64,000 nt of DNA from GBS-DC sp037442365 (GTDB lineage: Bacteria; Armatimonadota; Fimbriimonadia; Fimbriimonadales; GBS-DC), in the NCBI GenBank assembly GCA_037442365.1, contig JBBIQK010000003.1, forward strand, positions 1 to 64,000, read 5' to 3'. Position 1 is the first letter of the stretch; the number at the start of each line of letters is the position of its first letter. This document shows, in pieces, positions 25,124 through 33,738 of this stretch. The translations under genes and the position numbers were made by a program. The notes beneath the pieces were generated by a model. The model did no database searches and had not been told where the DNA came from. It was given only the letters and a program-made list of their open reading frames with translations.

Positions 25124-26136
25124 GATGGCGTCGGCTGCGACGCGCGCGCCTGCTCCAGAAACGCCTGCAGGTCCCCTGCGTCCAGAGCCGCATCATGCAG
25201 CAGTTCCAGAACCTCCGGGACTGCGATTTGCTCCAGCAGCGCGCGTGCGCTCTCGGCGTCTGCGCCAAAACGGCGCGTCAGCACACGCATCACGGCTCGC
25301 CGTAGCGATTCGACGCGCCCTTGCTGGATACCCTGCTGGATACCCTGCTGGATACCCTGCTGAATACCCTGCTGGATGCCTTGCTGGATGCCTTTTTCGA
25401 TGGCGTGCCGCTCAATGCGCGAGACGAAGGTTGTCTTGCGCTCACGCTTATACTGCTCGATGAACTCCTCGACCTGCTGCTCGTAAGTTTCTGGCAACAT
25501 CAGCACCCACTCCATCAGGCGCAGGATTTGCGCCCTGTCGTCCTCATTATACCCAAATTCCCACAGCAGGCGCACGAGCTGTTTTCGCGCTTCAAGGCGT
25601 GCGTCCACATCACGCTCGGTCTCCATCGCGCGACGGAACGCCAGCAGCATCAGCGCAGCAGCGTTGCGCTCGCGGGCTTGCTCTTCCAGCTGGGCGACAT
25701 CCATTTTGAGCAGTTTCACTGTGTGATAGCGGAACTCCAGCCGCGTGCCGGGCAGCGCGCGCACGAAGGCGTCGGGCTGCCAGTCTGGATTTTTGTCCGC
25801 CAGTATCACGATACAGATGATGTCGGTGTCCAGCTGGAGCCACGCACGCGCAAAGTAAGTGAACACGCGCTTCGCCAGCTCGACGATAAACTGGGATTGC
25901 GCCTCTATCAGAACATGTATGCAATACGCCTCGCCGTTGAGCAGCCACACGCGCACCAGCCGATCCACATGCCGCCTGCCCACCTTGCTGCGGGGCGTGA
26001 TGCGCCGAAGCTCCGTGTCGAGGAACTGCGGCTCCTTGCTCCAGTCAATCATCGCGTAGAGGTCGGGCAACAGGAAGCGAATCAGGTCGCGGAAGAAGAC
26101 CGTGATGAACTCCTTCCATGGGCTGTCGTAGTCCAT
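25120..26136 (-). CDS. Rpn/YhgA-family putative recombination-promoting nuclease
   Basis: A 338-residue protein. The N-terminus MDYDSPWKEFI...PDLYAMIDW is typical of the Rpn family (PD-(D/E)XK nuclease family transposase). The family core continues through TELRRI and VLIEAQSQ (about 70-80). A C-terminal helical stretch contains six QQGI repeats encoded by 12-base direct repeats (25319-25390). Family members can nick DNA and stimulate recA-independent recombination; some are horizontally spread. An ATG 27 bases upstream is possible, but the family start favours 26136. Confidence 0.85.
   Translation of the reverse strand: MDYDSPWKEFITVFFRDLIRFLLPDLYAMIDWSKEPQFLDTELRRITPRSKVGRRHVDRLVRVWLLNGEAYCIHVLIEAQSQFIVELAKRVFTYFARAWLQLDTDIICIVILADKNPDWQPDAFVRALPGTRLEFRYHTVKLLKMDVAQLEEQARERNAAALMLLAFRRAMETERDVDARLEARKQLVRLLWEFGYNEDDRAQILRLMEWVLMLPETYEQQVEEFIEQYKRERKTTFVSRIERHAIEKGIQQGIQQGIQQGIQQGIQQGIQQGRVESLRRAVMRVLTRRFGADAESARALLEQIAVPEVLELLHDAALDAGDLQAFLEQARASQPTPS
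25319..25390. repeat. 12-bp direct repeats inside the Rpn-like gene
   Basis: About six 12-base units of CCCTGCTGGATA (plus strand), slightly diverged at the right end, encode QQGI repeats. Copy-number change would lengthen or shorten the protein without a frameshift. Confidence 0.8.
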
Positions 26137-26196
26137 CCGTTCGGTTGCGCGGCGTCCTCGCATAGACGCCGTCGTTCGCCGTGCAGGGATGGAATC

Positions 26197-27027
26197 CTAC
26201 GCGCTGTCCCAGACTGCGTCCACCTGCGCACGCAGGAACGCCAGCGACCTGCGGAAGCCCTCGTCGCCCTGCGCCTGTCCGTCCTCGATGCTCAGGTAGC
26301 CTGTGTAGCCGTGCGCTTTGAGCAGCCTCAGCAGCGGCTGGAACGGGACCGCGCCCTCGCCCAGCACGCTGTGCTGGTACTCGCCGGGCAGGCGGTCGCC
26401 TGCATGCACATGGTGCACTTTGTGTATCACGCGCTGCAGCAGCGCCACGGGGTCTGCGCCTGTCATCAGCGGGTTGGCGAAGTCGAAGTTCACGCGCACG
26501 GGCGTCGGCTCGATGAGCGCAAATACCTGCAGAAACCGCTCGGTCTGGAACGAGAAGTCCTCGCGCGTCCAGAGGCGGTCTTTGTAGTGATTCTCGTAGC
26601 AGGGGTAGACGCCGCGGGGCACGGCGTACTCTGCCAGCGCGACCATGCACTCGGCGGCGTAGCGCGCGGCGTCGTCGGGGTCAATCCCGTCGTGTACCAT
26701 GCCTGCGGTTGTGCGCACGGCGTCTGCGCCGAGTTCCGCGGCCCAGTCCACCCGTCGGCGCATCGCCTCCAGTTCCGCGCGGCGCACGGTGGGATCGGGA
26801 TGGGTGAAGTCCGGGGCGCAGGTAATCTGGCTCACGCGCAGTCCCAGCGCTCCCAGCTCGGCTTTAAGGGCAGGCAGAATCTCGTCGCTCAGGAAGGCGT
26901 GATACATCTCCACCGCCTGCACGCCCAGCGCCGGCGCCTGACGCAGCCACTCCCACAGGGTCATCTGCCCCTGCAGGATGGGGTGAATATAGCGCACGGG
27001 CATCCAGCCAATCGTCGGCTTAGCCAT
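26197..27027 (-). CDS. Sugar phosphate isomerase/epimerase-like TIM barrel
   Basis: A 276-residue AP-endonuclease-2/xylose-isomerase-like TIM barrel. Candidate metal ligands are in ENHYKDR (about 145), NFDFAN (about 180), the KVHHVHAGD block (about 208) and SIED (about 246). The family isomerises or epimerises sugars and inositols, and the exact substrate is unclear. The start overlaps the end of rbfA by 8 bases. Confidence 0.8.
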   Translation of the reverse strand: MAKPTIGWMPVRYIHPILQGQMTLWEWLRQAPALGVQAVEMYHAFLSDEILPALKAELGALGLRVSQITCAPDFTHPDPTVRRAELEAMRRRVDWAAELGADAVRTTAGMVHDGIDPDDAARYAAECMVALAEYAVPRGVYPCYENHYKDRLWTREDFSFQTERFLQVFALIEPTPVRVNFDFANPLMTGADPVALLQRVIHKVHHVHAGDRLPGEYQHSVLGEGAVPFQPLLRLLKAHGYTGYLSIEDGQAQGDEGFRRSLAFLRAQVDAVWDSA

Positions 27028-27352
27028 CTTTGAGCAGGCGGCTGATGCGGTCGGCGTCGCGCAGCGATGGGTCGTCCACGAAAATCAATTTCGGGATGCG
27101 CTTGAGATGGAGCCGCTTGCCCAGCAGTCCCTTGATATACCCTGCGGAGTGCTGGAGCCGCTCCAGCGTCTGGGCGCGGCGTCGCTCGTCGCCCAGCACG
27201 CTTACATAAATCGTCGCCTGCGAGAGGTCGCGGGCGACCTTCACGCCCGTAACCGTCGCCAGTCCCAGATCCTGTCCTGAAAGGTCTCTCAACAGCACCT
27301 GACTGATCTCTGCAGTCAGGAGCGATTCCAATCGTTCCATGCGTCCGCCCAT
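27020..27352 (-). CDS. rbfA: 30S ribosome-binding factor A
   Basis: A 110-residue RbfA with the KH-like fold. It starts MGGRMERLESLLTAEISQVL, and LGLATVTGVKVARDLSQATIYVSVLG is near residues 28-54. The protein assists maturation of 16S rRNA in the 30S subunit. AAGGAGG lies 6 bases before ATG 27352, which fixes the start. The DUF503 gene is immediately upstream, a common RbfA neighbour. Confidence 0.92.
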   Translation of the reverse strand: MGGRMERLESLLTAEISQVLLRDLSGQDLGLATVTGVKVARDLSQATIYVSVLGDERRRAQTLERLQHSAGYIKGLLGKRLHLKRIPKLIFVDDPSLRDADRISRLLKDG

Positions 27353-27384
27353 AGGCGTCCTCCTTCTGCAGGCGGGTGTGTGTG

Positions 27385-27406
27385 GCGTCTGCGTCCCTGC
27401 AGACGC
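27385..27406. other. Hairpin between DUF503 gene and rbfA
   Basis: A perfect 8-base stem GCGTCTGC / GCAGACGC with a 6-base loop lies in the 70-base gap. It has no T-run on the minus strand, so it may be an attenuator or processing site and not a full terminator. Confidence 0.4.
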
Positions 27407-27422
27407 GCGCCTCGCCAGTGGT

Positions 27423-27710
27423 TTACAAGAGCTCTAAATGGCTCTCCAAAAGCATAATACGCCCTTCGGTCTCCAATCGTTGCAGCACGGTGTCCAGCAC
27501 GCGATTGACGAACTCGGTCTGATTGCCGACGCACGCCATCGCGAGGCACGCCCGCTGATGGAGGTCGTGGTGGTCGACTTCGGCGACCGACAGGTTGAAG
27601 TCGTTGCGCAGGCGCGTAATCAGGCTCTGCACGACCTGCCGCTTCTCTTTCAGCGAGCGACAACCGCCAATATGCAGTTCGACGGTCAGAACGCCAATCC
27701 GTGCCGCCAT
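27423..27710 (-). CDS. DUF503 (YlxP-like) family protein
   Basis: A 95-residue protein with the signature GVLTVELHI.GCRSLKEKRQVV, typical of DUF503, a family found beside nusA, infB and rbfA with an unclear role in translation. The start ATG 27710 matches the family N-terminus. TATACT on the minus strand (27719-27724) is 8 bases upstream, so the message is probably leaderless. A 16-residue upstream extension is rejected. Confidence 0.85.
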   Translation of the reverse strand: MAARIGVLTVELHIGGCRSLKEKRQVVQSLITRLRNDFNLSVAEVDHHDLHQRACLAMACVGNQTEFVNRVLDTVLQRLETEGRIMLLESHLELL

Positions 27711-27763
27711 CAGCGCAAAGTATACCTGTGGGGCGTGGGGGAAAACGGGTATCCTCATGCACG

Positions 27764-28240
27764 ATGTTCTGGCGCGCGGCGATATTCGTCTTTCTGGTCG
27801 ATCAGGTGGTCAAGCTCTGGGCAATCCGCAGTCTGATGCTGGATCAGTCGCTGCCTGTGCTGCCGCCCTACTTTTACCTGACGCTGACGCACAACACCGG
27901 GATTGCGTTCGGCTTGCTGGAGGGGCGCGGCTGGCTGACGATTCCGCTCACGCTGTGTGTGGCGGGCGGGCTGGTGTGGTATCACCAGCGCCACAAGCCC
28001 TCGCGGAGCGTGCAACTGCTGACGGGGCTGCTGCTGGGCGGCGCGCTGGGCAACTTCGCCGACCGCATACGGCTGGGGTATGTGGTAGATATGTTCGATT
28101 TCGTGGTCTGGCCCGTGTTCAATGTGGCAGATATGGCGATTACCTGCTCGCTTCTGGGGCTGATGGCGCTGCAGTTCTGGGGGGCGCGCGCGCCTGAGAC
28201 GCCGACCGCCGCGGGCGTCCCCGAGGAGCCGCCGCGATGA
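27764..28240 (+). CDS. lspA: Lipoprotein signal peptidase
   Basis: A 158-residue inner-membrane aspartyl protease that removes signal peptides from prolipoproteins. Family motifs: VDQVVKLW (12-19), NTGIAFG (44-50), GGALGNFADR with catalytic D100, and FNVADMAI with catalytic D123. TATCCT at 27750-27755 is 8 bases before ATG 27764 (leaderless). The stop overlaps the lgt start (ATGA), so the two lipoprotein-maturation enzymes are co-translated. Confidence 0.95.
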   Translation: MFWRAAIFVFLVDQVVKLWAIRSLMLDQSLPVLPPYFYLTLTHNTGIAFGLLEGRGWLTIPLTLCVAGGLVWYHQRHKPSRSVQLLTGLLLGGALGNFADRIRLGYVVDMFDFVVWPVFNVADMAITCSLLGLMALQFWGARAPETPTAAGVPEEPPR

Positions 28241-29004
28241 TGCCCGAACTCATCAAAATCGGCGGGTTCACGCTCTACACCTACGGGTTGATGTGGGTGG
28301 TGGGCATCTGGCTGGCGGTGTGGCGTGCGTTGCGCCATGCTCCACGCTATGGCGTCTCCGCCGACAATGTGCTGGATATCGCCTTCTGGAGCGTGCTGAC
28401 GGGGATTGTGGGCGGGCGTGTGGCGTTCGTGATGACCAACTGGTCGCAGTACGCGCCTGACCCGCTGAGCGTCTTCCGCGTGTGGGAGGGCGGGATGTCG
28501 TACTTCGGGGGGTTCGGGCTGGCGATTGCGACGGCGATTTATCTCATCCACACGCGGCGTATCCCCATCTGGCAGCTGGGCGATCTGGCGGCGCCGTCGC
28601 TCGCGCTGGGGTACGGGATTGCGCGACTGGGTTGTTTCGCGGCGGGGTGCTGCTACGGCGCGCCGACCGACCTGCCGTGGGGCGTTATGTTTCCGGGACA
28701 CGAACACGCGGTTCACCCGACGCAACTCTATGCGACGGCGATGAATCTGCTGATTTTCGCGGGGCTGGCATGGTACGAGCCGCGCCGACGCTTTCAGGGG
28801 CAACTGTTCGCGCTGTTTCTGATGGCGCACGGGCTGTACCGCTTTGTGAACGAGTTTTTCCGCGCGGGGGCGACCTCCGCGCTGATGCTGGGTGTGTTCA
28901 CCTACGGGCATCTGGTCGCTGCGGTGGTGGTGGCTATCGGCGTGGGGTTATACCTTGCTCTGGCGCGATACGCAACACGAAAGGCTATGCGTCCGCGTGT
29001 GTAG
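28237..29004 (+). CDS. lgt: Prolipoprotein diacylglyceryl transferase
   Basis: A 255-residue membrane enzyme that transfers diacylglycerol to the lipobox cysteine, the step before LspA. Family features are the YGLMW start (about residue 16), GGRVAFV, GGMSYFGG (about 86), the ARLGCF..GCCYG block (about 128-139) and HPTQLY (about 160). It overlaps lspA by 4 bases. Confidence 0.95.
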   Translation: MMPELIKIGGFTLYTYGLMWVVGIWLAVWRALRHAPRYGVSADNVLDIAFWSVLTGIVGGRVAFVMTNWSQYAPDPLSVFRVWEGGMSYFGGFGLAIATAIYLIHTRRIPIWQLGDLAAPSLALGYGIARLGCFAAGCCYGAPTDLPWGVMFPGHEHAVHPTQLYATAMNLLIFAGLAWYEPRRRFQGQLFALFLMAHGLYRFVNEFFRAGATSALMLGVFTYGHLVAAVVVAIGVGLYLALARYATRKAMRPRV

Positions 29005-29066
29005 TCTCGCTGGAGGGTTGCCTCGCACGTGCCTGCAGAGGCGTGCTGTTGCCTGCGCCCAGCTAC

Positions 29067-29124
29067 TATGGAGTGCGGAAGCGCAGCTTCAGCATGCGCG
29101 GAAGCTCCGCTTCCGCACTCCATA
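29067..29124. repeat. Long imperfect palindrome after lgt
   Basis: Arms TATGGAGTGCGGAAGC and GCTTCCGCACTCCATA pair around a centre that is also partly paired (GCTTC / GAAGC). It may act as a two-way terminator for lgt and the minus-strand peptide gene, or be an interspersed REP-type repeat. Confidence 0.6.
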
Positions 29125-29141
29125 AGTTGCCGTCTTGCGAA

Positions 29142-29297
29142 CTATGACCAGTAAATTGGTATAACTCCCAACGACAGGTCGCCGATAGTTGTCTTCAGAT
29201 TGGCGCTTTTGCCAAACACACGACGTACCTGCCACACAGCGAAAGGCGCGAACACTATCAGGAGTATTCCGCCGCAAACCAGTATCCAATCCGCCAT
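29142..29297 (-). CDS. 51-residue membrane peptide downstream of trxB
   Basis: ATG 29297 begins 6 bases after the trxB stop, preceded by GAAGA. The frame encodes 51 residues: MADWILVCGGILLIVFAPF is a hydrophobic helix, then come VRRVFGK and a short tail ending IPIYWS. One transmembrane segment with a basic cytoplasmic side is predicted. The codons use the GC-rich third position less strictly than neighbouring genes. I do not recognise a family. The position supports co-transcription with trxB. Confidence 0.6.
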   Translation of the reverse strand: MADWILVCGGILLIVFAPFAVWQVRRVFGKSANLKTTIGDLSLGVIPIYWS

Positions 29298-29303
29298 GTC
29301 TTC

Positions 29304-30239
29304 TCAGTGAAACTTCGCCGCCAGCCAGCGCTCGGCGTCCAGCGCCGCCATACAGCCCGTGCCCGCCGCCGTGACCGCCTGCCGATAGACCTTGTCCATC
29401 ACATCGCCGCAGGCAAACACGCCCTCGACGCTGGTGTAAGTGCCGTTGCGTGTGAGGAGGTAGCCCTGCTCGTCCATCTCCAGCACGCCCTGAAAAATCT
29501 GGGTGTTGGGCGTGTGTCCAATCGCGATGAACACGCCGTCGATGGGGAAGTCGTACTCTTCGTCGGTCTTAAGGTTGTGCAGGCGCACGCCCGTGACCTT
29601 GCCCGCGTTCACATCGTAGATGTCGCGCACGACGGTATTCCAGATAAACTCAATTTTGGGGTTGCGGAAGGCGCGCTCCTGCATGATTTTGGAGGCGCGC
29701 AGCTCGTCACGACGATGCACGACATACACTTTTTCGCAGTGATTGGTGAGGTAGGTCGCCTCTTCCATCGCGGTGTCGCCGCCGCCGACGACAATCACGC
29801 GCTTGCCCCGAAAGAAGAACCCGTCGCAGGTGGCGCACGCCGACACACCTCTGCCCTGCAGCTTCACCTCGCTTTCCAGCCCCAGCCATTTGGCAGACGC
29901 GCCCGTCGCGACAATCACGGCGAGCGCGCGGTACTCCTTGCCCGCGTCGCTCCAGAGGCGGAACGGATGCCCGCTGAAGTCGACCTGCGTGATGGTTTCG
30001 TACACAATCCGCGTGTCGAAACGCTCCGCCTGCTTGCGGAACAGCTCCATCATCTCCGGACCCTGAATACCGTCGGGGAAGCCAGGGTAGTTTTCGACAT
30101 CGGTGGTAATCATCAGTTGCCCGCCGGGCTGGACGCCTGCGAACAGAAGCGGTTGGAGGCTGGCGCGCGCGGCGTAAATCGCCGCCGTGTAGCCCGCGGG
30201 TCCCGAACCGACGATAATCAGCTTCTCTACGCCTTCCAT
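29304..30239 (-). CDS. trxB: Thioredoxin reductase
   Basis: A 311-residue NADPH-dependent flavoenzyme that reduces thioredoxin. The FAD motif is GSGPAGY (residues 11-17), the redox-active pair is C135 and C138 in ACATCDG, the NADPH motif is GGGDTAMEEA (about 150) and the C-terminal FAD contact is FACGDV. ATG 30239 gives the family start; an extra 31 upstream residues look spurious. TACACT lies 10 bases upstream on the minus strand. Confidence 0.93.
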   Translation of the reverse strand: MEGVEKLIIVGSGPAGYTAAIYAARASLQPLLFAGVQPGGQLMITTDVENYPGFPDGIQGPEMMELFRKQAERFDTRIVYETITQVDFSGHPFRLWSDAGKEYRALAVIVATGASAKWLGLESEVKLQGRGVSACATCDGFFFRGKRVIVVGGGDTAMEEATYLTNHCEKVYVVHRRDELRASKIMQERAFRNPKIEFIWNTVVRDIYDVNAGKVTGVRLHNLKTDEEYDFPIDGVFIAIGHTPNTQIFQGVLEMDEQGYLLTRNGTYTSVEGVFACGDVMDKVYRQAVTAAGTGCMAALDAERWLAAKFH

Positions 30240-30255
30240 ATCGCCGTAGAGTGTA

Positions 30256-30300
30256 CCCGAATCGGGCAGGAGAGGCGGGCGCGCGTGCGAATCGATTCGC
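30256..30300. promoter_or_regulatory. Two palindromes in the trxB-xylB divergent region
   Basis: CCCGAATCGGG (30256-30266) and the perfect palindrome GCGAATCGATTCGC (30287-30300) lie between the two divergent starts. The second ends 3 bases before the xylB ATG. They are candidate operator sites. Confidence 0.4.
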
Positions 30301-30303
30301 GCT

Positions 30304-31779
30304 ATGTACCTGCTGGGCGTGGACATCGGCACTTCGGGCGTGAAGGCGCTGCTGGTGGACGAATCGGGCGCGGTGATCGCCAGCGTGAGCGAGTCGTACC
30401 CCCTCTATACGCCGCAGCCGCTATGGGCAGAGCAGGAACCCGACGACTGGTGGCGGGCGACCTGCACGGCGATTCGGCGGCTGCTTGCCGATTCAGGCGT
30501 CGCGGCGGCGCAGGTGCGCGGCGTGGGGCTGAGCGGACAGATGCACGGGTCGGTCTTTCTGGACGAGCGAGGCGAATCGATACGCCCCGCGCTGCTGTGG
30601 TGCGACCAGCGCACGGCGGACGAGTGCGCGTGGATGACCGAGCGCGTCGGCGAGCAGGCAGTGCTGCAGACAACGCTCAACCCCGTGCTGACGGGCTTTC
30701 AGGCGGGCAAGATACTCTGGTTGCGCCGCCACGAACCCACCAACTATGCCCGCGTGCGACAGGTGCTGCTGCCGAAGGATTTCATTCGCTATCGTCTCAC
30801 GGGCGAGTCGGCGACGGAGGTTTCGGATGCGTCGGGCACGGCGCTGTTCGATGTACCCCATCGCGATTGGGCGTATGCGATGATGGACACGCTGGAGCTG
30901 CCGCGTGAATGGTTCCCGAAGGTGTACGAGTCGCCTGAAATCACGGGGCGCATCACGGCGCAGGCGGCGCAGGCGACAGGACTGGCGGAGGGGACGCCTG
31001 TGGTGGGCGGCGCGGGCGATCAGGCGGCGGGGGCGGTCGGCGTCGGCGTCGTGCAGGCGGGGCGCGCGTCGGTCTCCATCGGCACCAGCGGCGTCGTGTT
31101 CGCCCATCTGGAGCAGCCACAGGTGGATTCGCAGTACCGCACGCACACCTTCTGCCATGCCGTGCCGGGCGCGTGGCATGTGATGGGCGTGATGCTGATG
31201 GCGGGCGGCGCGTTGCAGTGGTATCGCGAGACTTTCGCGCCCGAGGTGGCGTTCGACGCGCTCGTTGGCGAAGCCGAGTCGGTTCCCGCAGGCGCGGAGG
31301 GGCTGCTGTTTGCGCCGTATCTGTCGGGCGAGCGCACGCCGTACCCCGACCCGCAGGCGCGCGGCGCGTTCGTCGGGCTGACGCTGGCGCACACGCGCGC
31401 CCACTGCACGCGCGCCGTGCTGGAGGACGTCGCGTTCGGGCTGCGCGACTCGCTGGAGATTCTGCGCGAGATGGGCGTCCCGCTGCAAGAGTTGCGCCTG
31501 ACGGGCGGCGGCGCGAAAAGCCCCCTCTGGCGCAGGATACTCGCCAGCGTGTTCGGGCAAGCCGTGCATACCCTGCAGGCGGAAGAGGGTCCCGCCTATG
31601 GCGTCGCGCTGCTGGCAGGGGTGGGCGTCGGCGTGTGGGGTTCTGTGCCCGAAGCGTGCGCCGCGACCGTGCAACTGGCAGGCGCGACCGCGCCTGATCC
31701 CGAAGCGCAGCGTGTATACGACGCGCTCTACCCGCGCTATCGCCAGCTCTACCCCGCGCTCAAACAATTCTGGGGATAA
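30304..31779 (+). CDS. xylB: Xylulokinase
   Basis: A 491-residue FGGY-family sugar kinase. The N-terminal phosphate loop is GVDIGTSGVKA (5-15), the substrate segment GLSGQMHG (about 76-83) matches xylulokinases, and the adenosine site includes LTGGGAKSPLWR (about 400). It converts D-xylulose to xylulose 5-phosphate for the pentose phosphate pathway. No xylose isomerase or transporter gene is adjacent. Confidence 0.9.
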   Translation: MYLLGVDIGTSGVKALLVDESGAVIASVSESYPLYTPQPLWAEQEPDDWWRATCTAIRRLLADSGVAAAQVRGVGLSGQMHGSVFLDERGESIRPALLWCDQRTADECAWMTERVGEQAVLQTTLNPVLTGFQAGKILWLRRHEPTNYARVRQVLLPKDFIRYRLTGESATEVSDASGTALFDVPHRDWAYAMMDTLELPREWFPKVYESPEITGRITAQAAQATGLAEGTPVVGGAGDQAAGAVGVGVVQAGRASVSIGTSGVVFAHLEQPQVDSQYRTHTFCHAVPGAWHVMGVMLMAGGALQWYRETFAPEVAFDALVGEAESVPAGAEGLLFAPYLSGERTPYPDPQARGAFVGLTLAHTRAHCTRAVLEDVAFGLRDSLEILREMGVPLQELRLTGGGAKSPLWRRILASVFGQAVHTLQAEEGPAYGVALLAGVGVGVWGSVPEACAATVQLAGATAPDPEAQRVYDALYPRYRQLYPALKQFWG

Positions 31780-32002
31780 GTAGCAGGGTGCGGGCAACAG
31801 CATGCACCTGCAGATGTGCATGAGGCAAGTACGAAGTCTGATTCGTCGATTGGTATGACGCGCATGCGCGGATAGAGGCGCTGCGAAAACGCACGGGAAC
31901 GGCTCAGAATACCAACCATCGCCAATTTGCAAACCACAACTGACGGATGAGCATCCCTACCCCCTACAGTCACGCATGGTTCAGGTATTCTTTCGCCTGA
32001 GC
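31780..32002. other. Intergenic region with one hairpin
   Basis: CATGCAC...GTGCATG (near 31801-31823) forms a 7-base stem after xylB. No credible gene was found on either strand. Confidence 0.35.
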
Positions 32003-32761
32003 ATGAGGCATGAGACAGCACACGAACTGCCAGTCGCCGCGCCCCCCTCTGACTGGGACACCCTGAACGCGCAGATTGTCGCCTGCGCCCAGTGCCCGCG
32101 GCTGGTCGAGTACCGCATGCAGGTTGCTCAGCGCAAACGCGCGGGCTTCCGCGACTGGGACTACTGGGGCAAACCCGTACCGAACTTCGGCGAGTCGACC
32201 GCACGCCTGCTGATTGTCGGACTCGCGCCCGCTGCGCACGGGGGCAACCGCACGGGACGCATTTTCACGGGCGACGCTTCGGGTGATTTCCTGTTTGACG
32301 CGCTCTATCGTACAGGCTTTTGCAACCAGCCGACCTCGACGAGTCGCGACGATGGGCTGCAGTTGTACGATGTCGCCATTACCGCCGCCGTTCACTGTGC
32401 GCCGCCCGACAACAAACCCACGCCCGACGAGCAGCGCGCCTGTTTCCCCTACCTGCAGGCGACCTATCGGCGAATGCCGAACCTGCGCGGGCTGCTCGCG
32501 CTCGGACAGCTGGCGTTCAACGCCTGCGTGCGCCTCGCGCGTGAAGAGGGGCTACTGCCCGACAGTGTGCGCCTCGAATTTCGGCACGGTGCGTTTTATC
32601 CGCTCGCGGACGGGCGCTTTCTGGCGGCGAGCTATCACCCCAGCGCGCGCAACACCTACACGAAACTGCTCACCATGCCGATGATGACCGACCTGCTGCT
32701 GCGGGTGCGCGCCCTGCTGGAGACGGACACTACCGCAGCGCCAGCCGATTCTGGGGTTTGA
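32003..32761 (+). CDS. Family 5 uracil-DNA glycosylase (UdgB-like)
   Basis: A 252-residue DNA repair glycosylase that removes uracil from DNA. The iron-sulfur ligands begin with C28 and C31 (CAQCPRLVEYR), and the active-site block is GLAPAAHGGNRTGR (about 72-85). The C-terminal HPS motif is near residue 216. ATG 32003 is preceded by TATTCT (31986-31991), suggesting a leaderless start; an upstream extension of 9 codons is possible. The 3' end overlaps the convergent glycosidase gene by 32 bases. Confidence 0.88.
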   Translation: MRHETAHELPVAAPPSDWDTLNAQIVACAQCPRLVEYRMQVAQRKRAGFRDWDYWGKPVPNFGESTARLLIVGLAPAAHGGNRTGRIFTGDASGDFLFDALYRTGFCNQPTSTSRDDGLQLYDVAITAAVHCAPPDNKPTPDEQRACFPYLQATYRRMPNLRGLLALGQLAFNACVRLAREEGLLPDSVRLEFRHGAFYPLADGRFLAASYHPSARNTYTKLLTMPMMTDLLLRVRALLETDTTAAPADSGV

Positions 32762-33563
32762 GCCGCGCCAGACAGCTTTCGTAGACGGCGCGGTCTTCAT
32801 AGACCACCAGCAGGTTCGTGAGCCTGCGTTTGGGCAGCACTTTCACCTGACGGCGGTAGTAGAGGGTTGTGGAGCCGCCGCCATCGAGCGCAATCGCGTC
32901 GGTCGCGCCCAGCGCGCGCATCACCCACGCCAGCTGGCGCAGGCGAATCGGACGCTCCACTACAACCAGCAACAGCTTGTTGTGTTTCGTGACGCCGACC
33001 GCCACACGCTTGCCCCGCGCGTACACGCGCTTATCGCGGAACCCCTCGCCCGGAGGGTAGAGCGCGACCTGCCCGTTTTGCAGCAGGCGCGGTCCCGCGC
33101 CCAGCACCAGCTGGTAGTTGCGCCAGTCGTGTTGGCGGTGCAGCTTCTGGCGGATGAAGCGCGCCTGATTGTCGTAGGTGATGCACAGCGCGGTGCCCAC
33201 CCCGCCGAAATGCACGCGCTCGCCCTCGATTACGATGTCGCCTACAGGCAGCTTGCTGGTGGTGCTGAAGTAGGTTCCCGTGACGGCGGCAGTAGGCTTC
33301 GATCGCGCGAGCAGCTGCCAGATCGATTCGTCCCTGCCGAGCCGCCGCGCTGTGACGACCCCCACCCGCACCTGCGGATTATTCAAATCGGCGACCACAT
33401 AGCGCACGGGAATCCCGTTCACCCGGCGATACAGCAGTTGCACGGAGTTGCCTGTCGCCTGTTTGGACGGCGCGGCGGCATGGGCAGAAAAAACGGTTTC
33501 ATGCCAGCATCCCTGATAGATTAGCGACCCCAGAAGGCTGAGAAGCAGTATTGTTAGTCGCAC
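32730..33563 (-). CDS. Secreted phosphodiester glycosidase family protein (NAGPA/DUF2233)
   Basis: A 277-residue exported protein with a signal peptide or lipobox-like start (LLLSLLGSLIYQGC, residues 5-19). The domain resembles the NAGPA/DUF2233 fold: TGTYF (about 95), GAGPRLL (about 155), VGVTKHNKLLLVVV and the diagnostic LDGGGSTTLYY near 242. The family hydrolyses sugar phosphodiesters in the envelope, with substrates largely unknown in bacteria. Confidence 0.8.
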   Translation of the reverse strand: MRLTILLLSLLGSLIYQGCWHETVFSAHAAAPSKQATGNSVQLLYRRVNGIPVRYVVADLNNPQVRVGVVTARRLGRDESIWQLLARSKPTAAVTGTYFSTTSKLPVGDIVIEGERVHFGGVGTALCITYDNQARFIRQKLHRQHDWRNYQLVLGAGPRLLQNGQVALYPPGEGFRDKRVYARGKRVAVGVTKHNKLLLVVVERPIRLRQLAWVMRALGATDAIALDGGGSTTLYYRRQVKVLPKRRLTNLLVVYEDRAVYESCLARLKPQNRLALR

Positions 33564-33686
33564 CAGATTTCACCTACCCGATTAGACCGTGTGGGGCGTC
33601 GTGTGGTTGCGGCGCTCCCCTACTCCTATATACGCATGTGTGCGCGATTTCCTACCTGTGAATTCGGCGAGGTTTGGCGTTTCGGG

Positions 33687-33692
33687 TATACT
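33687..33692 (+). promoter_or_regulatory. -10 element of the ubiD-like gene
   Basis: CGGG-TATACT, about 45 bases before ATG 33739; the leader carries a GGAGG ribosome-binding site near 33726. Confidence 0.5.
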
Positions 33693-33738
33693 GAGAGCGT
33701 ATTTTAACGATGTTTTTACGGACTATGGAGGCAACCCT

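Noticed and set aside
25319..25390. CRISPR-like array
   Set aside because: The repeats are 12-base coding repeats with no spacers.
25321..27033. 570-residue plus-strand frame over the Rpn-like and isomerase genes
   Set aside because: Shadow frame; both minus-strand products have recognisable families.
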